Position numbers and translations under genes: made by a program
Shown: positions 45,572-55,419 of the stretch, piece by piece
Layout: each line of letters opens with the position of its first letter
How positions within the stretch are numbered: position 1 is the stretch's first letter
Notes under the pieces: model-generated
What the model was told of the DNA's origin: nothing
The model's input: only the letters and a program-made list of their open reading frames with translations
Databases searched by the model: none
Assembly (NCBI GenBank): GCA_030562195.1
Contig: JAUJPP010000006.1
Location: 3,224,001-3,288,000 of the forward strand
From: Nipponacmea schrenckii
Lineage: Eukaryota; Mollusca; Gastropoda; Lottiidae
Direction of reading: 5' to 3'
DNA: 64,000 nt

Positions 45572-45802
45572 GTATTTTTTGGCTCACATCAACAGATCAG
45601 TGTTAAACGAGAAACTTACGACATTCTAATTGATATAGTGTTGGGACGACTAAGAAAATTACCACAACGAGAACGAAGTAATCAACAGAAAGCTGCGTTT
45701 GTAAGATTCTATAGAACTGGAAAGGAGAGATGGACGGTGAAAGAGAATGAGTTTGGTGAAAATCTATTATATTATGATGATATAGAATGTAGGTTTTACT
45801 GA
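45572..45802 (+). CDS. Candidate terminal exon e, paralogous domain copy 3
   Basis: Acceptor GTTGATGTTTTTCAG, phase 0: VFFGSHQQISVKRETYDILI onward to DDIECRFY and TGA (76 residues). The domain reads ETYDILIDIVLGRLRKL, then QQKAAFVRFYRTGKERWTVK; it is closest to exon d (RxYRTGKExW-x-VK). An AATAAA at 46373-46378 could be its polyadenylation signal. Like c and d it lacks its own start and fits phase 0 after exon 3. Confidence 0.7.
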   Translation, partial: VFFGSHQQISVKRETYDILIDIVLGRLRKLPQRERSNQQKAAFVRFYRTGKERWTVKENEFGENLLYYDDIECRFY

Positions 45803-45954
45803 CAGGGTCCCCGACCCCCGTAGCAATCAGTTGAACCTCATCACACCCACAAAAAACAATTGGACAATCAAAACATCCGAAGATAAATTATTCTTCTTCA
45901 ACAATTGACCACACCAAACGAATACAAAAGTAACTATGCATATCTTTTAACGTG

Positions 45955-46195
45955 GAAGTCACACACTCGATCATTGTTCACAACCTTTTCGAATTTCGGC
46001 CTCGACTGACTTAATCGAATATCAAAATAACGGATATTATATTTCAACTGACTTCAAATCACTTGTCAAGTTTTAAACATGGCTTTAAATCTGATATGAA
46101 GGCTCAGGTGATGTATTATAAAAATTCAAAATTCGACTAAATATGTCGAAAAGAAATTCAAAATGGCTTGGAACTACGTTCGTGTGTTATTTTAA
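45955..46195. mobile_element. MITE family 3, second copy
   Basis: Contains TCGAATTTCGGCCTCGACTG, an inner GCTTTAAATCTGATATGAAG hairpin arm and the right end AATGGCTTGGAACTACGTTC followed by GTGTGTTATTTTA. It corresponds to the element at 17564-17797. Confidence 0.6.
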
Positions 46196-46372
46196 GTGAA
46201 AGAAGTCGTAGTTCTGTTTGCGAGAAAGATAGAAGATTGTGCAGTGTTCATAACTTAATGTTATTATTGTATTATTGAGTGCTCAAAGTTTGTTTTCTCG
46301 AGAAGATATGCACAGTGGCCTCTGTTCCCTGCCACTCTAGCCCACTATCTTTTCTATTTTCTATTTTTACAC

Positions 46373-46378
46373 AATAAA
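46373..46378 (+). terminator. Candidate polyadenylation signal after terminal exon e
   Basis: AATAAA about 570 bp after the TGA of exon e, at the right end of the multi-isoform locus. Confidence 0.4.
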
Positions 46379-46589
46379 TACTTTCAGACAAACTTATCTG
46401 GTTTGATCATTCATATTTATAATTGCTTCTTATGTTTTTGTTTTCTGTATTTGAAAACTAATGTAGAAATAATTTTGAACCCTGGTTTCAAGAGAAGAGG
46501 ATCATGTTAATAGTTTGTTGCTTGAAAACATTCTATGGTAAAACATCCAAAAAAAATTATTTTAGATTCAAATTTATATGACCGTTTTT

Positions 46590-46655
46590 CGCCTTCTTCA
46601 TCAGTCATTAAGATGCAAGACAGAACGTAAAACTTGATTCATTTCATTTTTTCAT
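46590..46655 (+). mobile_element. SINE family A 3' end fragment
   Basis: CATCAGTCATTAAGATGCAA, GACAGAACGTAAAACTTG and ATTCATTTCATTTTTTC match the 3' end of the family. Confidence 0.5.
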
Positions 46656-46974
46656 GAGATTTTGATAATACTTCTAGTTTGGAGTCTTGATGATAAAATT
46701 ATTAATGATTGTAACTCAACCCGGTGTAGATTACAAGTCTAGATTTACAGCATGGTAACTGGCAGTGGGATTTTATAATTTCAAATTGAAGGACAAATAA
46801 TGTACAATCAATTAGACACTAGTTTGTGCTATTTTATAGTGTTTAGCTCTGGACAAATATTACAAATCTATTTCTTGCATCTTGACAGAGTAATTTGATC
46901 GGGCATAATCGATCTTGTCGTATTTCATTATCAGATCTATATAGTAGTGATGGGTGTAGAAAAATGAAAAGGAA

Positions 46975-47180
46975 ACAAATGGTGTTTTACGTCCTACTAT
47001 CTGTACTGTTTATGCTAATGAAGACTGGCAACATTGGATCGCAATGTAGTGTGCGATAAACGAAATTTTGCCAGGACAGCGGCATTAGCCTACCCTTTTT
47101 GCGACTTCCAACTGTCGAGGGATCTTTAATATGTACAGCCTGCAGCACACATGGTCTCGGTTTATTGACGCTCAATCCAC
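46975..47180 (-). mobile_element. SINE family A, minus-strand copy
   Basis: Read on the minus strand: GTCAATAAACCGAGACCATG, AAAGATCCCTCGACAGTTGG, GGGTAGGCTAATGCCGCTGT, GTAGGACGTAAAACACC. The tRNA-like head is missing. Confidence 0.8.
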
Positions 47181-47199
47181 CAGAGAGCACAAAACACCT

Positions 47200-47480
47200 G
47201 ATGGCACCGGTACTTTTATTTGAAGTAGTCTACTAATATAAAACTCCATTTTTTGGAAGATTTTGATTAATGGAATTGTCTTGCACACGGGGCCTCAAAC
47301 GACAAGACGCATTGTTCATATCAGACCAGTAGCCTATCATGATGGTACTGGTAGTCTACTTCTATTTGAAGGAGTCTTCTACTCTAATTCTAAAGCCATC
47401 TCTCCGTTCTTTGGACAATATTTTGATTGGAATTGTCTTGCTTGTACAGGTTTTTATGCATTCAATTCATTTTCTTAGAG
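47200..47480. repeat. Imperfect direct duplication
   Basis: GATTTTGATTAATGGAATTG then TCTTGC at 47261 and ATTTTGATTGGAATTGTCTT at 47420, together with CTTCTATTTGAAGGAGTC and CTTTTATTTGAAGTAGTC, show a segment of about 160 bp present twice with many changes. Confidence 0.6.
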
Positions 47481-48029
47481 AGAAACAACAACAAAAATGT
47501 CTTTAACAATTATGTTAATTTTTAAACAATAATTGTAGCCAATATAATAAGCTACAAAACAAACAACATATAATAACGACTAGTGGTATGATATACAATG
47601 ATAAAGATGTGATTTATAGATTACAATATACTAAGACATATAGTATAATATACAACACATAATAGAGATAAACCCTAACACATAAACGTCCTTTTACGAT
47701 AAAAAGAACAGATCTTAAAAGTCCACACGGCCCATCGTGATCTTATTTTATCTATCTGGAGTTACGGAAATTTACGGAAGTAGCCGAGAGGTAACTGAAT
47801 GTTAAAAGCCGTGAAATAAGGAAACAAAGGTAAGATTATACGGCTGCAATAAAAACTTTTGACAGGTCTTAAAGTATCACCTTCAATATAATTTATCAAA
47901 CTAATTTAGGCCTACAGTATAGTTTCCAATGGCTTTACCGGCAGGCCTTTTATGACGATGGCTCTTGAATAAAGGCCTAATTTGTGTCACGTTAAAACTT
48001 GGTCCAACAATTCGTGGACCACTTCCTTT
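47481..48029. other. Gene-free spacer
   Basis: No gene. No minus-strand AATAAA was found here for the gene at 48030-48269. Confidence 0.35.
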
Positions 48030-48269
48030 TCATATAAAATGCATCTTCATAAAATATTCTTTATTCCTATACACTGGTCCCCATGACGATATAGTGACTG
48101 ATGATGATGGAGGTGATGATGACGTAGGACTAGAAGGTGGGGATAACTCTTGACTATGAATCTGTTCCCGCCTTCGTTTTTCATCCTCTGATGAACAAGA
48201 GTCAGATGATGGTCGTTTTCTGTTGTACATTATTTTATCCGATGGACCAGACTTGTGTTCCACCACCAT
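48030..48269 (-). CDS. Small Ser/Pro-rich basic protein, unknown function
   Basis: A 79-residue frame on the minus strand starting MVVEHKSGPSDKIMYNRKRP in good context (AAAAATGG). It continues with SSDSCSSEDEKRRREQ, a Ser/Asp/Glu stretch followed by a basic cluster that may be a nuclear signal with CK2 sites. Then comes ELSPPSSPTSSSPPSSS (disordered, proline-directed sites), ending WGPVYRNKEYFMKMHFI. The exon begins at 48289 after the acceptor TTTTTTATTTTTCAG. An upstream exon with a strong donor (AAAAAG|GTAAGTT, exon end 48937) and a TATA box at 49125-49117 complete a simple two-exon gene with a non-coding first exon. I do not recognise the family. It could also be only the 3' part of a longer protein. 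Confidence 0.55.
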   Translation of the reverse strand: MVVEHKSGPSDKIMYNRKRPSSDSCSSEDEKRRREQIHSQELSPPSSPTSSSPPSSSVTISSWGPVYRNKEYFMKMHFI

Positions 48270-48299
48270 TTTTAAAATTATGTCTAACTCTGAAAAATA

Positions 48300-48442
48300 A
48301 AAAATGAAATGAATAAAAATGTACGTCTTAATCCTCTGCACCTTACGGGCTTGTTAAGACTGGTAACACCATGCAGTGTGCAATTAGCAAAATTTTGCCA
48401 GGACAGCAGCATTAGCCTACTCTTTTTTAGATTTCCAGCTGG
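48300..48442 (-). mobile_element. SINE family A abutting a splice acceptor
   Basis: Minus-strand copy: AAAAAAGAGTAGGCTAATGC, TGCTGTCCTGGCAAAATTTT, CACACTGCATGGTG, then TTCATTTCATTTTTTATTTT as tail. The tail runs straight into TTCAG|AGTTAGAC, the acceptor of the exon above, in the same orientation. Confidence 0.8.
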
Positions 48443-48936
48443 GGTAGTAGGAAATACAGAACGCGCATAAAACATTAAGCCTAAAGGAGCGTATCTCTTA
48501 TAACATCTTAAACAAAGCGAAAAATTAGGCTCAAATAGGCCTGAATCTGGAGGTTTACGTATTATAGCATATATACGCGACGGGAGAGAGTGCTTTAACC
48601 CGTAATGTTCCAGCTAAAATACACATATCGTTATATAATAACCATAAGCGTATGTGTTATTTCATTAACGGTCAAAAAATGCAATTTCCTTATACGGCAC
48701 TAAAACTCCCGCTAAAATTCTGAAATGACCAATCAATGATCTGATCAGTTTGATTGACAGATTAAACAAACAAAGAAGCTGAAAAGTGTTTGCTATATTA
48801 TGTTAATTAGTTCCACGAAATCGATAATATGTTCCATTTCTAGAGTTCTCTGGTCAGAAAGAGACAACAGTGGCAACGTATGAGCTAAAAAGGACTGTAG
48901 ATTTACTTGATTCTTTCAAATAAATTTAAAACTTAC

Positions 48937-49090
48937 CTTTTTATCTATTTTTACAACTTCTTAACGTCTCGACGGTTTCACACAGCACAGATTTCAGACC
49001 GTATAAACCAACTGTTTGTAACTTTGCAAGGTCTATGAACTCACGTACAACGAACTTTCTTGAATATGAACAATGAGTAGGAAGTTTGTA
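48937..49090 (-). other. Candidate non-coding first exon of the 48030 gene
   Basis: Ends with AGATAAAAAG|GTAAGTTT on the minus strand, contains no ATG, and lies just downstream of TATATAAAA at 49125-49117. The start position is estimated from the TATA distance. Confidence 0.4.
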
Positions 49091-49116
49091 TTTTTTAAAT
49101 CTTTTTTTAGCACAAT

Positions 49117-49125
49117 TTTATATAT
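49117..49125 (-). promoter_or_regulatory. Candidate TATA box, minus strand
   Basis: TATATAAAA on the minus strand, about 180 bp upstream of a consensus donor and without competing genes on that strand nearby. Confidence 0.4.
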
Positions 49126-49529
49126 TCCTGCACGCTGAGAAAAGATGATCACACTAAAAATAAACCAGCCACGATCGAGGTCCTAGTCTTCTTGATTATC
49201 AAGTCGCAAATTTTCATTGATTATTCAACAACTGGATAAGCAAAGCTTGTTTACATAATTTCTGATTGGTTGGTAAATAGTTCACTGAGGTCATGACCTC
49301 GACTTTGAACTCCTATACACACGATAAGAACGTGGATACTATATCATTTTAATCCATGTCATTTTTTAATCTGAATAAAAAGTGAAACCAAAGTTCACGG
49401 TTATTTATGACCGAGACGTGTCGTGTACTTAGTTATGCAACTCCACGACAGCATGTTGCTAAGTTGTAAAAAATGTACCGACCAGTACATATCCAGGCCT
49501 AGTACCCAATACTAATAACAAACAGGTTG

Positions 49530-49700
49530 AATTCCCTAATATACGTAACCTAATATCTATACCAAACGTTTGGTGATTGCTTTCAAAAGGAATAAAAATC
49601 TGAGTAATATTCTTGTAAGCCTACATGGTAGATTAGAATCATCTTTTCATTATCTCCCTGAAGTAATCGCTTTACATTGTTTCTCCAGAAGTAGGTAAGC
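49530..49700 (+). mobile_element. Retroelement tail, third copy
   Basis: Reads FPNIYTKRLVIAFKRNKNLS then NILV, a 5-bp insertion breaks the frame, and HGR with the common tail TTTTCATTATCTCCCTGAAG follows. Same family as 10235-10440. Confidence 0.5.
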
Positions 49701-49867
49701 TCATAGCATGGTCTCTAGTCTCTACTATCTAGGCCAGTGCTTCTATAAAAGAGTATCTTTTATAACACCATAAACCTTTAGTACTGTACTATGCAGTATT
49801 TATAATAATGTTGCCAGAACATGACTGTTAAATGTCATAACAATTTTGAGATTCTCTCATCTGTTCA

Positions 49868-50045
49868 GTCTCGCAGGAGCCTCGTTGATTCAGTGAGATA
49901 AAAGCTTGCTTGCTAATCTGAGGGTCTAGAGTTCAAACCCAGATGAACTTTCGGAAAAAGGGTCTAGTCGTTCTGGATGGGACAATAAATCGAGGCCCAG
50001 GAGCTCTATAGGTTAATGCCACTGTCCTGTTAAAATTTCCACTAT
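49868..50045 (+). mobile_element. SINE family A with tRNA-like head, internally deleted
   Basis: GCCTCGTTGATTCAGTGAGA and GGTCTAGAGTTCAAACCC are A- and B-box-like. GGGACAATAAATCGAGGCCC follows and then a jump to TAGGTTAATGCCACTGTCCT. The segment with CGTTAAAGATC and the 3' tail are missing. Confidence 0.75.
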
Positions 50046-50743
50046 TAATATTTCCACATTAATATACAAGTATGTATGGTCCTGTACTGTAAGTACATAA
50101 TAACTTGTATATTAATGTCGCTAATTCTGTGATTCTTACCTCTTTTATAACTCGCTAACCACAGTTCACAAGTTAAATACAAAGTCAAAGGTCACCGTTA
50201 CAGATCTACAATCATTGTTTGCCCGTCTTAGTGTACTCGTACTTGTTAATTCTAAACCAGCTCCGTCGTCAGGCTGGGGTCGACGGGGACTGGCGCCCTG
50301 CTAGTCAGAATTTAGCACCCTCCCTGAAAGCCTTCTCAGTAAGTAGAGGTTGATTAATTTACAAAGAAACATGGGGGTGGGGGGAACAAGGACAAAAATG
50401 AGGGTCCAGGTACCAATTCAGTACTGGCGGCTGGGCTGGGTAACTAAGCCTAGAACTGCTGTCGAAGCCTAAATATATAACTGTATATGAAACAGTTTTA
50501 TGGCCTAGGATAGTTGAAGTATTTATCGCCCCAATCTTCCACTTTTCTATTTGTCTGTTGCAATAATATAATTGTTCTAGTTAAGGCTTCAAAAATGGAC
50601 ATGCAACAAGAAGATTTAATATGAAAACTTGTGGGAAGTGGCCTATGTAGGATTAAAATTCAGGATTTGACGAAACCAAACCACCAGTATTGAATAGAGC
50701 AGTCGGTAGTTAGTCCCCAGCCATATCTATCCAAATAATATCT

Positions 50744-51450
50744 GTTGAATAGCTCAGTCAGTAGTGAGTCTGCAAGGACAGTGGAATAGCTCATTCATTG
50801 GCTAGTTGGATTGTTGTCTTCAAGGACAGTGGAATAGCTCAGTCAGTAGCGAGTTGAACTGTCGTCTACTAGGACAGTTGAATAGCTCAGTCAGTACCTA
50901 GTTGGATATATTGTTGTCTGCCATGACAGTGGAATAGCTCAGCTTCAGTAGTGAGTTGGATTGTTGTCTGTTAGGACAGTGGAATAGTTCATTCAGTAGC
51001 TAGTTGGATTGTTGTCTGCTAGGACAGTAGCTAGTTGGTAGTGAGTTGAAATGTCGTCTGCAAGGACAGTAAAATAGCTCAGTCAGAAGCTAGTTGGACT
51101 GTTGTCTGTTTGGACAGTAGCTAGTTGGTAGTGAGTTGAAATGTCGTCTGCAAGGACAGTAAAATAGCTCAGCCAGAAGCTAGTTGGACTGTTGTCTGTT
51201 TGGACAGTAGCTAGTTGGTAGTGAGTGGAAATGTCGTCTGCAAGGACAGTAAAATAGCTCAGTCAGAAGCTAGTTGGACTGTTGTCTGTTTGGACAGTAG
51301 CTAGTTGGTAGTGAGTTGAAATGTCGTCTGCAAGGACAGTAGAATAGCTCAGTCAGTAGCTAGTTGGGTTGTTGTCAGCTAGAACAGTAGCTAGCTGGAT
51401 TGTGGTCCATTAGGATAGTAGAATACGCCAGTCAGTACCTAGACGGTGGA
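50744..51450 (+). repeat. A-box-containing array with higher-order repeats
   Basis: Units read GGACAGTGGAATAGCTCAGT, CAGTAGCTAGTTGGATTGTT, GTCTGCTA, about 50 bp. From 51010 to 51340 a higher-order unit of about 96 bp (two unit types) is repeated nearly identically three to four times. TAGCTCAGTCAGTAG is one base off a tRNA A box (TRGCNNAGYNGG), but no B box is present. Confidence 0.85.
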
Positions 51451-51925
51451 ATAGCTATTCTGTTAAGAAGAACAAATACATAATTGGTTTTTAGAAAAAC
51501 TTTATTACAGTAAAACAATCCCAAAATTTTGATAATTAATTCTATCACAGCTGAAATGAATTTTCTGTCTAACTAGATTCAATATATATGGCTAAACACA
51601 TCAAATAACATGTAGTGTAGTGAATAACACTCCTAATATAGGTTTTTATTCCAATTGACGCCCAATATCCACCTGTTTACCTGCTTCATTTAACCTGTTT
51701 CATTCAACTTACTTAGTATTTAAATTTTTAAAGGTTAAAGTGAAACAATTTAATAATATGTCCAGTACTTTGTTTGTGCACTTTCCTGGGCTGTATGCCA
51801 ACCTATATGTTGTTTAGGGCTTTTCTTAATTTGTAAAGTGTATCGAAGAAAGGACACTGATAGCATCAATGTGTACCATTCGATTTATTTTTAATCTGAG
51901 CCTGTGGCTCCTGTTATTCCACTAA

Positions 51926-51976
51926 ATGAAATGAGATTTACGTCCTACTCTTCTGCACCTTATGGGCGAATGAAAC
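51926..51976 (-). mobile_element. SINE family A 3' end fragment
   Basis: ATGAAATGAGATTTACGTCC, TACTCTTCTGCACCTTATGG match the inverse of the SINE 3' end. Confidence 0.65.
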
Positions 51977-51979
51977 AGA

Positions 51980-53535
51980 GTATTTCCACTAAAACTAATT
52001 AGGCTAAATGTTTATGACGTCACTTAATCTGTAAGGCCTGCGTCTGATAAAACATTTTTTTAGGTGACTTCACATGGAAGCTCCCTGGTACACATAAAAT
52101 TATTGTCATTTGTGGCAAAAAGAGATGCACAAACAATTTTGCATTAACTGATGGCACAGGCATTTAACTGGTCATATGATAATAAAAGCAGAAGTGACCT
52201 ATTTACTACAGACAGGTCTAACTCTAAGCTTATTGTACATTTATTAGTATAAATCAAATTATAAAAATCTCAAAAGGGAGACAATCAAAAATAAAACTAG
52301 GAAATTCTAAACAAGATATACAAAACAATAAACAAATAAATAAATAAATAAATCTAAAAACAAATAAACAACTCAACTAACAAACATTGTGATAGGCATA
52401 TTTCAGCATGCAACAAATAGGAAAATAACACACTTCTCACATAAAATCACTAAAAAAAAATTTCACAGGAGATCGTTGGCAATTCCAAATGAAGAACTGA
52501 AAATAACAGGGCTTTCTGTCCAAGACAAAAGCCTTCAATTAGACAGAATATCCAGTACAGTTTTTTTATGGCTATTTTTCTTTTTCTTTTTAATAAGCTA
52601 AAACATGAAGCAAAAATTAAAGAAACATGTTCACTCATTACAAATTGTTACCCTGAATTGTCATTTACGACTGAGGATCTGCGTAGTTTTGATTCTTCTA
52701 TTGATATACATGTAATATGTTATTGATATTAAAATATTCTTGTGACCATATACACATTATTACAAAATAAACCATGTAAATCTTAAGATAGATTCTCATT
52801 GCTTCTGATCTTAAACTATTGTAACCCTATTCTCACTATTATAATACAAACCCTGCAAATAATAAGATATTTATGATCAATTAGAAGCCATAATTTTACA
52901 CGTTGATAAAACAGTTGGTCTGTTACACAGCTAGTTCTGTTATCTACACTGGGTTTAATAAGTCTGTATCATACATTATCTGTTTTATATATTGCACTTG
53001 TATTGAAAGTTTTATCCTATATATTGGTACTGGGTAGAATCCACACTATCGATTTATGTTGAATATTGACTAGTTTATATCACACAATGATAAGGGAGGC
53101 TGGTATCAAACAGTGGTTTTATCATACCAATAACGTTGGTTTATATTCTATTGTATATGGTACATGTATATAGATTTCACACAATGGAACATTTCCTTAC
53201 ACACAAACCCTGGAATAAATACAACAATAAATATTGAGATTTTGCTTCACATTAGTTCTATGAGGGTGTCTAGTGCAGGATTAGCATATACAGCAGAAAA
53301 TATATAAAATAGATACACAGATACCAGTTCAGGCACAATGTGATACTGATTGATACTGTGAACTTTTTACTGTGTCCCACCCTATTCAAAGTCCTGTGCC
53401 TTTGCTTTCGTAACTTTATCATTAATACAAAGTAACAACTTTTAATTTACTGTGAATTACACCCTGCACCCTCACAAACCCCCTGCCCCATTTACACCCT
53501 AAAACATCTCCTTTTACATAGATTTGTTGTATACA
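51980..53535. other. Gene-free spacer
   Basis: AT-rich, with an (AAAT)n microsatellite at 52332-52353. The short open frames near 52389 and 52450 lack protein features. Confidence 0.4.
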
Positions 53536-54296
53536 CCTAGCACCCCTCCTTACCTCTCTAACCCTCCACCCTAACAGAACCTCCTCCCTCCCCCTTCACA
53601 TCTAGCACCCCTCTAATCCTCCACCCTAACAGAGCATCCCCCCCCCACATCTAGCACCCCTCTTAACCTCTCTAACCCTCCACCCTAACAGAACCTCCTC
53701 CCCCCCTTCAAAACTAGCACCCCTCCTTACCTCTCTAACCCTCCACCCAAACAGAACCTCTCCCTCCCCACTTCACATCTAGCACCCCTCCTTACCTCTC
53801 TAACCCTCCACCCAAACAGAACCTCCCCTCCCCACTTCACATCTAGCACCCCTCCTTACCTCTCTAACCCTCCACCCTAACAGAACCTCTCCCTCCCAAA
53901 TTCACACCAGCATCCCTCCTTACCTCTCTAACCCTCCACCCTAACAGAACCTCCTCCCTCCCCCCTTCACATCTAGCACCCCTCCTTACCTCTCTTACCC
54001 TCCCCCCAAAAGAACCTCTCCCACCCCACTTCACATCTAGCACCCCTCCTTACCTCTCTAACCCTCCACCCAAACAGAACCGTACCTCCCCCTTCACATC
54101 TAGCACACCTCCTTACCTCTCTAACCCTCCACCCTAACAGAACCTCCCCCCCCCTTCCTTCACACCCCGCCTTACCTCTTTAACCCTCCAGCCAAACAGA
54201 ACCCCCTTCCCCCCTTCCTTCACACCCCGCCTTACCTCTCTAACCCTCCACCCTAACACCCCCCCCCCCCTTCACACCTAGAATCCCTCCTTACCT
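53536..54296. repeat. About 65-bp C-rich minisatellite with splice-donor-like motifs
   Basis: Units read CACCCCTCCTTACCTCTCTA, ACCCTCCACCCTAACAGAAC, CTCCTCCCTCCCCCTTCACA, TCTAG, about 12 times. The minus strand, the coding strand of the adjoining gene, is G-rich (GGGGGAGGGAGG) with G-quadruplex potential. Most units present GAG|GTAAGG there, a consensus 5' splice site. It starts directly after the stop codon of the LRR gene. Confidence 0.9.
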
Positions 54297-54297
54297 C

Positions 54298-54469
54298 TCA
54301 ATTAAACAGTAGATCTTTATAATTATTTAACAAACACACTATACTAGTGGTATAATTGGTAGTAGTTCTAACAACTTTGACTCGGTCAGCACGTTCAAAA
54401 TTTGATTTCACCATTTCGTAATATTCTCCATCACTTAGAGTGAAAGATCGAAGATGTGGACAGCGTAAT
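54298..54469 (-). CDS. F-box/LRR-like protein, last coding exon
   Basis: After the acceptor TGTTTTCCAG (minus strand) the frame, entered in phase 2, reads LRCPHLRSFTLSDGEYYEMV, KSNFERADRVKVVRTTTNY and ends NNYKDLLFN-TGA at 54298. LRCPHLRSFTLSD is a typical leucine-rich (RNI-type) repeat segment. The remaining 45 residues form a distinct, apparently conserved C-terminal cap. With the exons at 55236, 61389 and 62162 it makes at least 200 residues of an LRR protein, probably an F-box/LRR substrate adaptor for a ubiquitin ligase. The F-box itself would lie beyond the exons found here, so the F-box part is inference. Confidence 0.8.
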
Positions 54470-54479
54470 CTGGAAAACA

Positions 54480-55230
54480 AAACAGAAAAACTTCTTATTT
54501 TCTTACTTTTGCTAGAGCCAGATGTATTATATCGGCTTCAAGAGAGTCATAATTATTTTAAATTAGTTGTTTTGACCCCTATTAGGATCCTTGAGTGATA
54601 GCATTACCTCCAGTCCCCCTTTAAATCCTTACTATCTCCCTTCCCCCTTCTATAAAGCTTTCCTTGCAATGGTTCGGAGAATACAGCCTAACTGAATAGA
54701 TTAAATCCAAACATTACAACCCAAAAACTTTAGGACGCCATTTCTAGCATGACTTTACATAGACATAAATAATCATTATAATATTCAAATTTTTATTTAC
54801 AGAGAATTATTTTTCATTTATAATAGATGAGGGAGGATTCAATAAGACAAGGGAAGAGATTCTAAAAATTTCACTTGCTTTACAATACATGGGAGATAAC
54901 CCATCCTTAAATCTACTGAATTCAGACAACAATGAAACATATCAGGCTATTAGTGAACACATTATTATCAATGCATCACAGACTCAATCTATCACCACTA
55001 ATGAATGTACTGTAACTTATCACAAAATGATTCTGTAGATTCAGGACGTATGGTACAGTACAGCCTCAGAAAAACTCAAAGCCTGTATGTGTTAACTTTA
55101 ATACTATATAATGGATTCATAAAATTTGTATGTGTATAGGGGACAATGATAATGACAATTATCCATAAACACCACTCTAAGTTTCAATCAGACATCTGTG
55201 ATTCCTGTAATAACTTTTAAATAGTTAAAA
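54480..55230. other. Intron of the LRR gene
   Basis: No repeat or RNA gene recognised. AT-rich. Confidence 0.5.
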
Positions 55231-55235
55231 CTTAC

Positions 55236-55415
55236 CTTAAATGATCAATAAATTTACTAGATTTGTCACTGTATCGTATAGTATCAGGATCCCACTGTAT
55301 CTCCAATCTTTCCATTCTGGGACATTGCTGAGCGAACGCCTCTACAATCTGATCAACATGGACTCGACTCTGCATCTTTAAAAACCAACCATTGGCTGTC
55401 CCCAGTACACATACT
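55236..55415 (-). CDS. F-box/LRR-like protein, exon before last
   Basis: Acceptor ATATTTACAG, first base A completing the Lys codon from the upstream exon, then VCVLGTANGWFLKMQSRVHV, DQIVEAFAQQCPRMERLEIQ, WDPDTIRYSDKSSKFIDHLR. Donor TTAAG|GTAAGT in phase 2 fits the next acceptor (54470). QCPRMERLEI is another LRR core. Both boundaries are near consensus, and the phases chain through all four exons. Confidence 0.85.
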
Positions 55416-55419
55416 CTGT

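Noticed and set aside
50744..51450. A cluster of tRNA genes
   Set aside because: Units have only an A-box-like stretch. No B box, acceptor stem pairing or cloverleaf can be formed.
53536..54296. Telomere-like CTAACCCT / ACCCTAAC strings
   Set aside because: They occur once per 65-bp unit and never as consecutive hexamers, so this is not interstitial telomeric DNA.
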